Notes under the pieces: model-generated
The model's input: the letters and a program-made list of their open reading frames with translations, nothing else
Database searches by the model: none
Told to the model about the DNA's origin: nothing
Shown here: in pieces, positions 29,561-40,400 of the stretch
How positions within the stretch are numbered: position 1 is the stretch's first letter
Layout: each line of letters starts with the position of its first letter
From: Magnetococcales bacterium
GTDB lineage: Bacteria > Pseudomonadota > Magnetococcia > Magnetococcales > DC0425bin3
DNA length: 64,000 bases
Direction of reading: 5' to 3'
NCBI GenBank assembly: GCA_015229045.1
Contig: JADGCJ010000005.1
Location: 1 to 64,000, forward strand
Translations under genes and position numbers: made by a program

Positions 29561-30634
29561 TTATTCCATGACATCCATTTCTGTTGTGCGACCATCATGG
29601 TTGGTCAGAATGTACCTTTTGCCGTTTTGTTCGATGATGCGATCATCCAGGGTGATGGGTATTTTCCCAATGTTGGTTGCCACGACATAAAGGGGTTGCG
29701 CCAATCCGGTGGTATGGCCACGGAGGGCATCACGGATCAACTCTGCACCCTTTTTCAGTGGGGTACGAAAATGATCGATCCCTGGTGCCAGTTCGCAATA
29801 GAAAAGATAGTAGGGCCTGATCCGAATACTGAGCAGTTTCTGGTGTAGCTCCCGGAATACATCGACCGTGTCGTTGATACCCTTCAGGAGTACGGCCTGA
29901 TTACCGATGTTGATCCCACAGGTCAGGAGATCGTAGACCACGCGGGCCATTTGCTCGGTCATCTCTTTCGGATGGTTGCATTGTGTGTTGATCCACAGGG
30001 GCACTTTGTGATAGCCCCGCAAATGTTTCAACAAGGACTCGGTGAAGCGTTGCGGCAGGACGACAGGGAGACGGGTACCGAACCGAATCATCTCGATGTG
30101 GGGAATCTCTCGAAGTTTCCGGATGATATATTCAATTTCGTCATCACTGAGGAGAAAGGGATCACCGCCCGTGATGAGGACATCCCTGATCTCGGGGTGC
30201 TGACGAATCCAATCGAGACCTTCATCGATGTCCAGACGAAGTTTAAGATCTTTGGCTATGGTCATCTCCCTGCGGAAGCAGTGTCGGCAGTAGATGCCAC
30301 ACACCTGGGTGACGGCAAAGGCCACCCGGTCGCGATATTGGCGGGCAATGGAGTCGGGTCGACGTTCCTGGGTGGAACGGTTCTCCTTCCAGACCAGATA
30401 TCCCTCCATGCCAGACACGTTGTGCAGTTCATGTCGGGAGGGGATGACCTGCTTGCGAATGGGGCACTCGGGATCATCCTTGTCCATCAATCCGGCGAAG
30501 TAGGGCGTGGTCCCCCATCGCGTATTTTTGAGTGCCTGGATGGCCGATTCTTCTTCCTGGGTCAAGCTAATGAATTTTTTTAGTTTTTCCAGGGTGTTGA
30601 CATGGTTTTTGAGTTGTTCACGCCACGCTTCCAT
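29561..30634 (-). CDS. KamA family radical SAM protein (lysine 2,3-aminomutase-like)
   Basis: A 357-residue radical SAM/PLP enzyme. The cluster-binding motif is CGIYCRHC (Cys112, 116, 119), followed by the SAM-binding GGDPFLLSD loop, the FGTRLPVVLPQR segment and QAVLLKGINDT, all shared with lysine 2,3-aminomutases and EpmB. Its length is shorter than clostridial KamA, and no elongation factor P or EpmA gene lies nearby, so the substrate is undetermined. It is convergent with the CHASE kinase, with only 15 bp between stops. Confidence 0.87.
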   Translation of the reverse strand: MEAWREQLKNHVNTLEKLKKFISLTQEEESAIQALKNTRWGTTPYFAGLMDKDDPECPIRKQVIPSRHELHNVSGMEGYLVWKENRSTQERRPDSIARQYRDRVAFAVTQVCGIYCRHCFRREMTIAKDLKLRLDIDEGLDWIRQHPEIRDVLITGGDPFLLSDDEIEYIIRKLREIPHIEMIRFGTRLPVVLPQRFTESLLKHLRGYHKVPLWINTQCNHPKEMTEQMARVVYDLLTCGINIGNQAVLLKGINDTVDVFRELHQKLLSIRIRPYYLFYCELAPGIDHFRTPLKKGAELIRDALRGHTTGLAQPLYVVATNIGKIPITLDDRIIEQNGKRYILTNHDGRTTEMDVME

Positions 30635-30694
30635 ACTCTGAATGTCTCCAGGAGATCATACGAAAGTGCTTGTTTTCAAGCGCACGGTGAGGAA

Positions 30695-30730
30695 CAAAAA
30701 AGGAAGACGCACCGGCGGTACGTCTTCCTT
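30695..30730 (-). terminator. Rho-independent terminator of the serine hydrolase gene
   Basis: On the minus strand AAGGAAGACG, an 11-base loop and CGTCTTCCTT are followed by a run of six T residues. It lies about 50 bp past the serine hydrolase stop codon. Confidence 0.85.
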
Positions 30731-30777
30731 GACACTTCGACAATCTACCAGGAGAGGCAAACCGTTTCAACCAAACT

Positions 30778-32754
30778 CTAGTTGATCTCCGTTTTGCCGT
30801 CCATGAGATCCAGGACGGGGTTGACGGCCAGATCCATGACCTTGCCCCCACCAGCGATACTGGTGTTGGCGCAGGCGGCGACAGGTTGCTGCACGTCATA
30901 CCGATACCAGCTCGAGCAATCGTACCCCTGTACCTGGCCGGGATGACCAACCGTGCGGCGAGCCACATTGGCGAAGATTCCGAGCCCCATATGCAGCACA
31001 TTCGGGACAAGTTCAAAAATATCCGTCAAACCTTTGTAGCCACCGGACGAGGCGCCAAAGGTCGAACTCAGCAAGGCACCACTGGTTTTGCCCTCATAGG
31101 TATTGCCAATGGCCGTGGCCCAGGCGTACAGATCGTGGACGCTGCCGGTCAGGCCACCTGAAGCACCGTAATAGCCGGGATGGATGGCAACCGCATACTT
31201 GGTGTTCAGAGTGCAGTTCGGGTAGGTTTGGCAGGCACCGCTGAAGTTGTCGTACCAGTCGATGTAACCCGTGGCACCTTTGTCTGCTCCTCCGGGCAGG
31301 GTGGGTGGCACGACTGTGCTGTAGTCGATCGTCAATCCGAACGTACTTGCGGGACCGAATCGGTTGGCAACCTCGGTGTACCAGGGATTGCCGGTCACTT
31401 TTTCGATGATCATGCCCAGAAGTACATAGTTGATATTGGAGTAGTGCCAGGCGGTTCCCGGTTTCACCAGGCCGAGTCCCCAACTGATGTCGATCAGGTT
31501 CTGGGCGGTCCAGTTGGTGCGGACGGGGACGCCGAGGCTGGAATATTTATTGTCCAGGCCTGAGTTGAGGTAGCCCTGCAGACCCCAGGAGTTGAAGTCA
31601 AAGGCGCCCTTGAGATCGGTCATTTTTTGTGAGGAGGTCTGCTGAATGCCACCCATATGGGTGAGGAGCTGGGTGACCGTGATGGTATTGACGTCTGCAA
31701 GGCCGACCGTGGCGCCGGTGAGAAGCGAATTGGGGTCAAGATTGCTCAGATAGGTACTCAAGGGGGCGGTCAGATCGACTTTGCCTTCCTGGACGAGTTG
31801 GAGGACAGTCATGCCTGTAAAAGTCTTGGTAATGCTGCCGATGCGGAACACCTTGGTATCCACCATGCTTTTTTCGTCGCCCGTGATCCGGGTGGTGTCG
31901 CTGCCCATGTCATAATAGCCGCTGACAAAAGTCTTGGGTGTTCCATCCGGCAGAGTCAGCTTGACAACGATGCCCGGTAAAACACCATGTTTTGTGGAAT
32001 CGGTGCTGCTCACGGTGAACTTGTCCAGATTCTTTTGGATGGCCGTGATCACGGATGCCTGTCTGGCTGCCCATCTGCTGGCCAGCATGCTGTCAGCGGT
32101 CACGCCATTGACGGACAAAGCCTGCCTTTTCAGAAGTCTCGTAAAGTAAAAGGCTGTTCCGGATTTGTTGACTGCGTCCAACTGGCCAAGAAAATGGGCC
32201 GCTGCATTTTGCTGGGTGATGACATCAGCCGCAGAGACACCCAGTGTGGCGAGGTCGGTCGCACTGGCAAGGTCCAGAGTGGCCAAGGTCTTTTGTGCGA
32301 GGCTGCCATCGTTTTTGAGGGTGATGCCGTTGGAAGGGTTCTTGTCGGTATCGAGTGTTTGGAGGAGCTGGAGGATCTTGATGACTTTGTTGTTTTTTTG
32401 TGCTGTTGTATCGGCTTCTTGGAGGGGGTCTGTCACGAGATCCAGGGGGGTCATGACTGTCGCGGCAGTTCCTGTTCCGATGCCCATGCCATTGAGTTTG
32501 AAGGTGACCGTATCCATGGGGAGATAGCGGAACTGGCCGCCACCGCTGGTGGTGCCCGAGTAGCCACTCGGGCTGCTCACGTAGGCCAGACCGTCCACCG
32601 GAGCGTCCATGAATACGCCGGTCAGTATGCTTTGACCGGGACCGCCAGCGCCTGCATCACTTCCGCTACTTCCGCCGCCGCAGGCGCCCAGGAAACCAGC
32701 CCCAACGATCACAGCCAAAATGCTGACCGATTGATTAAACCGTATCTTTTTCAT
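30778..32754 (-). CDS. Lipoprotein with beta-lactamase-type serine hydrolase domain
   Basis: A 658-residue exported protein. The signal peptide ends in a lipobox (FLGAC), followed by a Gly/Ser linker, so it is probably membrane-anchored on the periplasmic side or surface. An N-terminal region (about 40-250) resembles repeat-containing lipoprotein spacer domains. The catalytic domain has SITK (Ser near 306, the SxxK nucleophile/base) and WHYSNINY (YxN, near 438), as in class C beta-lactamases and DD-peptidases/esterases. The substrate could be peptidoglycan, an ester or an amide. AAGGAAG precedes the ATG and a strong terminator follows. Confidence 0.82.
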   Translation of the reverse strand: MKKIRFNQSVSILAVIVGAGFLGACGGGSSGSDAGAGGPGQSILTGVFMDAPVDGLAYVSSPSGYSGTTSGGGQFRYLPMDTVTFKLNGMGIGTGTAATVMTPLDLVTDPLQEADTTAQKNNKVIKILQLLQTLDTDKNPSNGITLKNDGSLAQKTLATLDLASATDLATLGVSAADVITQQNAAAHFLGQLDAVNKSGTAFYFTRLLKRQALSVNGVTADSMLASRWAARQASVITAIQKNLDKFTVSSTDSTKHGVLPGIVVKLTLPDGTPKTFVSGYYDMGSDTTRITGDEKSMVDTKVFRIGSITKTFTGMTVLQLVQEGKVDLTAPLSTYLSNLDPNSLLTGATVGLADVNTITVTQLLTHMGGIQQTSSQKMTDLKGAFDFNSWGLQGYLNSGLDNKYSSLGVPVRTNWTAQNLIDISWGLGLVKPGTAWHYSNINYVLLGMIIEKVTGNPWYTEVANRFGPASTFGLTIDYSTVVPPTLPGGADKGATGYIDWYDNFSGACQTYPNCTLNTKYAVAIHPGYYGASGGLTGSVHDLYAWATAIGNTYEGKTSGALLSSTFGASSGGYKGLTDIFELVPNVLHMGLGIFANVARRTVGHPGQVQGYDCSSWYRYDVQQPVAACANTSIAGGGKVMDLAVNPVLDLMDGKTEIN

Positions 32755-32904
32755 TGCAAAATACTTCCTTTAGGGATGCTGTCAAAAAAAACCGGAAGAG
32801 ACGCTGGGAGGCTACCACATCCCCTCCATCCACGCAACGTACCCCCTCGAAAAACTCCTCTCCCTCCGCTTGTGGGAGCGTAGCCGGAGGTGATGTTTTT
32901 TACC

Positions 32905-32978
32905 ACCGTACCCAACACGTACTGTCTCGTCGCTCACGCGTTGCCGCTTCGCATCCATCTTGATCTGGAATTGGAATG
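32905..32978. repeat. Degraded copy of repeat family A
   Basis: The 29 bases at 32905-32933 are identical to 10671-10699 (core ACCGTACCCAACACGTACTG). The right end still resembles the family terminus (AATTGGAATGAC), but the left end is missing. It lies between the serine-hydrolase start and the symporter stop. Confidence 0.65.
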
Positions 32979-32987
32979 ACTACCCGA

Positions 32988-34289
32988 TCAGGCGACTGGC
33001 TGATGATCAGTCGACTCCGCGTTGGTCTTTCTTGTGGCAGCCGACACGATGACAGGTGCTGTGCAGTTGGCGTGAACGGTGACCAGTGTCAGGATCGGGT
33101 CAATAATGGGGTCGATGGCGGCCAACAGGGTGATGGCCACGCCCGTTGGCAGTTCGAGCGGGTCGGTGACGATGGCGATCATGGACAAGGCCGCAAGGCC
33201 AGGTGCCCCGGATGCAGCGATGCCAGCCAAAACCGATCCAATCAGGATCACCGACCAGTTGTTGAGGGCACTGACTCCATACAATTGTGCAATGAAAACA
33301 GCCGTAATTGAAAAGTGAAGAACCGATCCGGCCGGGTTCAAGGCGATGCCCAGAGGCAAAATGAGGTCGGCGTTATTGCGATCACAGTCGAGCTTGTTCT
33401 TGAGTTGCATCAACGCTGACGGCACGGCTGTAAAACTGCTGCCGCTGCCAAAACCAATGAGCAATGGTTCCCTGAGCGCACTGATTGTCTGCCATAATCC
33501 TTTTCTGGAATAGATCTTGATCAGGACGAAAAAGATTATCACCAGAAAAAGAGATGCAAGATAGACCAAGACGACCAGTTTGATGGTAGCTGTCAAAATC
33601 TCCGTACCCACCTGGCTGATTTGGCTGGCGACGAGGCACATGAGTCCAAAGGGCAGGGCGTACATGGTCCATTGAATAATTGTCAGCATGCTTTCGTAAA
33701 AGGCATTCATCACGTCCAAAGCAACGCGGGCTGATGACTGGCGAAGAAGGCCGAGGGCTATACCGAAAAAAACGACAAAAACAAGTATGGATAGATTGCG
33801 CCCCTCGATGATGGAAACGAAAACGTTGGACGGTATCATCTTCAGCAGGAAGCCGGAGAGTCCGGCCTCCGATTTTTCTTTTGTTGTGGGAGTATCCTGG
33901 GAATCGGAAGACATTTCGGAGTGGAGAATTTCCTTACCCATGGTGTCTTTGGTTGTTTTATCCAGTTTCAGGCCAGGTTCGAATACGACACCGGCCACCA
34001 GTCCCACAGTACTCGACAATAACAGGCAACCCAAAAACACCACGATGATATACTTGATGAATTTGCCGGAAACCCCCATCTGCAACATGTTGCCGAGGCT
34101 GAAGGTGATCGATGTGATTAAAATGGGAATGACACACATTTTCAATAAATTCAGATAGGCATCGCCATAGATGCTGATCTCCTTGGCGAAATCGTGATGG
34201 TAAACACCTATGTAGCCGCCTGCACCGATACCCGCCATGATCAACCAGGGACTGAGAAGATAGTGAGCAAAACGCGCTAATAATTGCAT
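32988..34289 (-). CDS. Dicarboxylate/amino acid:cation symporter (DAACS family)
   Basis: A 433-residue inner-membrane transporter related to GltP/DctA with about eight helices and two re-entrant hairpins. Family signatures are GSGSSFTAVPSALMQL (the serine-rich hairpin, here with SGSS), PLGIALNPAGSVLHFS and a final APGLAALSMIAIV segment. It would import C4-dicarboxylates or glutamate/aspartate with Na+ or H+. A periplasmic loop near 100-150 is longer and more charged than usual. I chose the ATG at 34289; an upstream TTG adds only five residues. Confidence 0.87.
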   Translation of the reverse strand: MQLLARFAHYLLSPWLIMAGIGAGGYIGVYHHDFAKEISIYGDAYLNLLKMCVIPILITSITFSLGNMLQMGVSGKFIKYIIVVFLGCLLLSSTVGLVAGVVFEPGLKLDKTTKDTMGKEILHSEMSSDSQDTPTTKEKSEAGLSGFLLKMIPSNVFVSIIEGRNLSILVFVVFFGIALGLLRQSSARVALDVMNAFYESMLTIIQWTMYALPFGLMCLVASQISQVGTEILTATIKLVVLVYLASLFLVIIFFVLIKIYSRKGLWQTISALREPLLIGFGSGSSFTAVPSALMQLKNKLDCDRNNADLILPLGIALNPAGSVLHFSITAVFIAQLYGVSALNNWSVILIGSVLAGIAASGAPGLAALSMIAIVTDPLELPTGVAITLLAAIDPIIDPILTLVTVHANCTAPVIVSAATRKTNAESTDHQPVA

Positions 34290-34446
34290 GGCAACGCCCC
34301 ACAATTGTCAAACGGCAGACGAATTCCAACTCCAACTCCAACACAAACCAGCTTCTCCGGCGCCGAGGAACATGATACCCCCCGGGTGAAAAGTCAAAGG
34401 AAAAGTCAAAAAACCCTTGTCTCCGGCGAATATGGGAGGGAAGGGG

Positions 34447-37400
34447 TCAAAAGAGCGACGCATGATGCTCAAAGAGCACTGACACATGATCCACATGTCC
34501 TACAGGGTCGTGAATGGGTGAAAACTCATCGTGAAGCGGGGAGATCAGGCTGCTGGTCAGGGGAGGAGTGTCGCTGCCCATGACCATCGATCGGAAGGTG
34601 TTGCTGGAAAGAGCGTCGTTCGAGGCGGCCTGATGCCATGACGCCTGGGATAAAATTCCCGGGTTGGGCGACACAAAGAGAGGCCCCGCTTCTTTGACAG
34701 CCAGCCACGGCTGGTTTTTCGCGCTGTCATGGGCTGCGGCTGCGTCGTTGGTGACCATCTGTGTCGTCGAGCTCTCTGTGCTGATGGCTGGTCGGTGCGG
34801 GATCTCTCCCATCGTCATGTTGATGTTCGAGGGGATTGGGGCATCCTCCTGCACGGGCGACACGACACCGTTTTTTCCTCCCTGGGTCGTTGGGGGCGCA
34901 GCGGGGGACGATGGCGTCGGGAGGTGATTTGTCCCCTCCCCGTGCAGCGGCGTGATGGCTTGTGCGCCCATTGGGACGACGCCTCCCTCATCTGTTTCCC
35001 TGGGGAACGGCACGGCATTGTGTTCGATCGCAGGCGTTGCCGTGGCGTGGGTCGCTTCCCGGCTTGACGTCTCCGTGTCATGGCCGGTTGCGTGTGGTGA
35101 GAGGGCGTCGGTCGCCTCTTTGTCGATGCATGACGCAGCCGGGCCGATGATAAGGGCCGCTGCCAAGGCTCCCGCCTTGCTCGGGGTCATGGCATCGAGC
35201 CTTGTCACGGGTGTTTCGTCGTGTCCGGTCGCCGATGTCAGGGCATGCCAAGCCAAAGGTGTCGCATCATGTCCGGTCGTCCACGTTGCGGCATGGTTGG
35301 CTGTGGTGTCATTGTCGACCGCTGTTGCATGTACCGACGAGGTATCGGTAGCAAAATCCACCACGGACATGTTGCCGGCGTGGCCGTCGGCGTAGAGCAC
35401 CTTGACGCTGCCTGATATGTGATTCCCATTGACCAGTTTTACGCCGGATTGGTCCAGATTCAACCCGAAGGAGTTGATTCCCAGATCGGAGAGGGTCAAC
35501 AGCTCGTCCGGGGTGGACATGCCATCGTGACTGCGGTCTGTCCAGACCTGGAGGTGGGTGAAGACGGCATCCCTGGTGTCGATCTGACCATTGTGGTCGG
35601 CATCGAAGGAGGCAAGGGCATCCAGGCTTGTCCTGGCACCAGGAACCATCACTCCGGACATGACCTCCTGCATGCCGTCGATTTTGCCGTTACCGCTCAG
35701 ATCCATGACCAACAGGCCATTGCCCTCTCCAATCCAGCCTGTCTGGACGGAAGTGCCACTGCCGTCGACATCGAACCGGACACCCTTGTCCATGGTGGTC
35801 AACTGTGCACCACGACCATTCAGATCCAACACCAGGGGGTCACTGGCACCGGCGCTGCAAAAGTCTCCAGCAACCAGATTGCGAGCGATGCCTTTCACCA
35901 GGATGGTGACCTGTTTGCCTGCGCCGTCGGTGAAGACAATGCTGCGGTCGTTGCCGCTGGCTGTCTGGGCGGTCAACAACGATGTGAGTGTCGCCGAACT
36001 GATCACCGATCCGCTTTGGGTCAGCTTGAGTTTGTCGGCCTCGCTGTTTTTGTCAAAGTCCCACACGGTGTCTGTGTCAGCCGCTCCGGCATCGTTCAAT
36101 TCAAAGACGAAAATATCATTGCCACCCAGGCCGAACAGGTTGTCGGAACCGGAACCGCCATCCAAGGTATCGGCTCCGGCGCCGTAGCCATTGATCGTAC
36201 CCGGCGTACTGGTGAAAATGGTGGCCAGTTGTCCGGAGACATAAGTGTGGATGGTGCTTCCGGTGTCGGACAAGGCGACCACCGACGTATCACCGGCACT
36301 CCCGGCCAGGCTGTGGTTGCCGCTGTTGTAGCTGCCACCCTGCCCACCGGCGCCACCCCCCCCTGCATTCAGGCCAGCTCCACCGCCGCCGCCGCCGCCG
36401 GACCAGTTTGCCAGCCCCGGCGAATCTCCGCCCAGGGCGCCGCTTCCGGCGGTGGCGCCTTGCAGAGCGGTGCCGCCGGTGCCGCCGGTACCCGCCGTCA
36501 CGTTGTCACCTGTCGCGCCGTTACTTCCTGCACTTCCGCCGCCGGTGCCGCCACTCCCGCCGGTACCTATCGCGAGCGTATACACCAGGGGTGCGCCGCC
36601 GCCGCCGCCGCCGCCGCCGATACCGCCACTGCCGCCGTTCATGCCGGGCTGGGCCACCGCCGCGCCGTTGACGCCTCCCGAGCCGCCGCCGCCGCCGCCG
36701 CCGCCCAGGCCTCCGGCGCCTCCGGTACCGGAGACCGTATTGTTGAAGTAGCCTTGTCCACCCTTGAAGCCATCGCCGAAGATGATGTCGTTGCCTGCCC
36801 CGCCATAAATGGTGTCGATGCCTCCCCCTGCGGCACCGCCATTGTACGTCCCGAAGTGCTGACACCCGCCGCCGCCGCCGCTGCCGTCCCCGAAGATGAC
36901 GTCGTCGAGATTTGTGCCGGTCAAGGTATCGGCGTTTCCACCACCGGCCCCGCCCACGCTTGCGCTGGTGTTCTGGTTGCCGCCACCGCCACCGCCGCCT
37001 GAACCATCGCCGGCGATGAAGCGGCCGGAGCCATCGTCGATCGTACTGGTCGCACTGCTGGTGAGGCTCTCCGCCGTCCCCGCGAGATCGGTATAGCTGG
37101 CCGTGACGGTGATCAGCTTGCCCACCTGGGCTGCTGCCAGAACCAGGGTGCTGCCGGTCGCTCCGGCGATGGCTGTGCCGTCCGCGTACCACTGGTGGCT
37201 GAAGGCACCAAGGCCGTTCGCGTCTGCCACCGCGGAGGTATCGGCGGTCAGGGTTTGTCCCTGGGTCGTCGTGCCCGTGATCGTCACGCTGCCGGTTGGT
37301 GATTGATTGACGCTGGCCACCGTGCCGGTCGCGGAGCTGGTGGCGCTCTCCGCCATGCCGTGCAGATCGGTATAAGAGGCCGTGACGGTGATGACCTTGC

Positions 37401-40400
37401 CCACTTGGGCTCCTGCCAGGACCAGGGTGTTGCCGGTCGCCCCGGCGATGGCCGTGCCGTTTTCCAGCCATTGGTAGCTGAGGGTACCGAGACCATCCGT
37501 ATCAGCCAGAGTGGAGGTGTTGGCGGTCAGGGTCTGCCCCTGGGTCGCCGTACCTGTGATGGAGACCCCTCCGGTTGGGGAGGCGTCGTTGTAGATTGTC
37601 ACGCTCTTGGTGTCGCTCAACACTCCCCCGGAGCCTGAATGACCAAGATCGCTGATGGTTGTGGTCAGGGTGTCCGTGCCGACATAACCCGTATCGCCCA
37701 GGTAGGTGAGTGTCCGTATGGCGCTGTTGATGGCACCCAACGTGCCGGTGAAGGTCATCGTGGTATCGCTGGTTCCATCGCCGGTGGTGAAGGTCAGACC
37801 CGTGGTTTGTGCCAGGCTCAATGTTCCATGCGCAACGGTCAGGGTCTCCTGCATGGTGTCGGCACCGACATCCAGGTCGGTCACGGAGAAACCGGAGAGG
37901 CTCAGATTGGTTTGGGCACGGGTGAGCTGTGCCCCCGGTACCGTATGGATGGGTGCGCTGTTGATCACGCTGTAGGACTCCAGCGTGGCACCGAAGTACA
38001 TGAGATTCCCCCCCCCGGGTGCCACTGCATCCGTGACCAGGTCAATGCTTGTCAACGTGCGCGTGTTGTCGATGGTAAAAGTATGCCCATAGATGTTTGC
38101 ACCATACAAATTTCCGACATTTGTCAGGGCTGTATTCTGCCAATCTGCCATCATGCCATCCCACCGATCCATGCCGCCGACGAGATAATATTTGTTGGAT
38201 GTAGGGGTGATGGCGGTAAACCAGTCGCTGACAGTTGCTGTGGCGGAAGATGACGTTGTGCCATCGGAGTAGTGAAAAACGACATGAAATTGACCGTTTC
38301 CATCGGTCGATGTCGCATAGACATGAATGTCTTCGTAGATACCGCTGGTCACGGAAACAGGGGTGGTATTCGGGGCGCTGTCTTGCACCACGTTGTTGCC
38401 ATTGTTTGTTTCGGTGGCCAGAATCTGGGCGACCAGGTGGTAGTTTGTGGCGGCATAGGTGCCGCTGTCGACCAGACCGACCGGGGTGGCGATGTTGCTG
38501 TTGGCCACACTCTGGGTGACGAACTCCCCGCCTGACGCATCGGCGAAGGTTGCCATCATGGCTGGATCATCCGTACCGTTGACCACCACATCGGCGTTGA
38601 CGATCGGGGCGAAATTGACTTGCACGGGCGTCAAGACAGGGTTGACTGTGAGCGCGACGCTCTTGGTATCGGTCTGCGCCTGGCCTGCGCCGGTGTTGCC
38701 GCGATCATTGATGGTCAGAGAGAGGGTATCGGAACCGTAATAGTTCGTTCCACCCGCATAGGTGAGGGTGGCGATGGCTGTGTTGATGGCGCTCGAGGTG
38801 CCGGTGAAAACCATGGAAGAACTGCCGGAGCCGGAGCCGACGAGGAAGGTCAACCCCGTGGTCGCAGCCAGAGAGAGAGTGCCGTGACCAACGCTCAGAC
38901 TCATTTGCATGACGCCGCTGCCGGCATCGACGTCGGCCACGGAGAAGCCGGTGATGCCTGCGCTGGTATTTTCGTTGAGGCTTTGTGCTGTCGGTACGGT
39001 GAGAACCGGGGCACGGTTGACTGTGTTGATAGTGATATCCACGCTCTTGGTGTCGGTCAGGGCGCCGCCTGCGCCGGTATTGCCGAGGTCGCTGACGACC
39101 AGATTCAGGGTGTCGGCGCCACTGTAGTTTTGACTGCCCTGATAGGTGAGGGTGGCGAGGGCACTGTTGAGGTTATTCAGGGTGCCGGTGACGATCAGCG
39201 CGGTGCCGCCGGTCAAGGGGCTGCCTATGGTGAAGGTCAGGCCGCTGGTTTGCGCGAGCGTCAGGTTGCCATGGGCGACACTCAGAGTCATCCGCAAGGG
39301 GTTGTTGCCGATATCGGCATCGGTCACGGAGAGTCCGGTGATGCTCAGGCTGGTATTTTCATTGACGCTTTTTGCTGTTGGCACCGTGAGGAGCGGGGCA
39401 TCGTTGACCGCGTTGACGGTGATCGCCATGGACTTGAGGTCGACCAGGGAAAACGAACCGCCGTGGTTGTAACGTTCCGTGACCGACAGGTTCAGAGTGT
39501 CGGCACCACTGTAGTTCAGGGTGCCGCGATAGGTGAGGGTGCTGATGGCATTGTTGATGTCGCTCAGGGTGCCGTTGAAGATGATTGTGGAGTCGCCGGG
39601 GCCGACGCCGGTGAGAAAGGTCGGCCCCAGGCCTTCCCGGGGGATCCCTCCGTTGATGAAGGTCAGCCCCGTGACCTGGGCCAGGGTGAGGACTCCATGG
39701 GCGACGCTCAGAGAGAGTTCCAGGGGATCGCCGCCAGCATCGACATCAGCCACGGAGAGGCCGGTGATGGCCAGACCCGTATCTTCGTCGACACTTTGTG
39801 CCGTCGGTACGGTGATGATCGGGGGCTGGTTCCAGGAAACCGGCGGCGTGACGACCGGGTTGACGGTGAGGGCGACGCTCTTGCTGTCGGTCAAGGCGCC
39901 GCCCGCGCCGGTGTGGCCGAGATCGTTGACGATGAGGGTCAGGGCGTCGGTACCGCTGTAGTTTTGGTCCCCCTGATAGGTAAGGGTACTGATGGCGCTG
40001 TTGAGGGCACTCAGGGTGCCGGTGAGAGCCATTGTGGCGCTGCCGCTGCTGCCGCTGGTGAGGGTCAATCCCGTGGTTTGTGCCAGGGTGAGGGTACCAT
40101 GGGTGACGCTCAGGGTGAGCTGTTCGCTGCTGCCGTTGGCATCGGTGTCGGCCACGGCGAGGCCGCTGATGGCCAGAACGATGTCCTGGTTGACGCTTTG
40201 CGCCGTCGGCACGGTGAGGAGCGGAGCCTGGTTGATGTGAGGCGGCAGGGGTTGTGTCACCGGAGTGGTGGTAACGGCCTCGGCTTTTATCGTCGGAACG
40301 ATGGTGACGGGCGGCTTTATCAGCGGGGGTTCAGCACCAGGGGCCTTGACAATCGGCGGGACGGTATCTGCGGGTCTGCCACTCGCGACGACCGGCGGAG

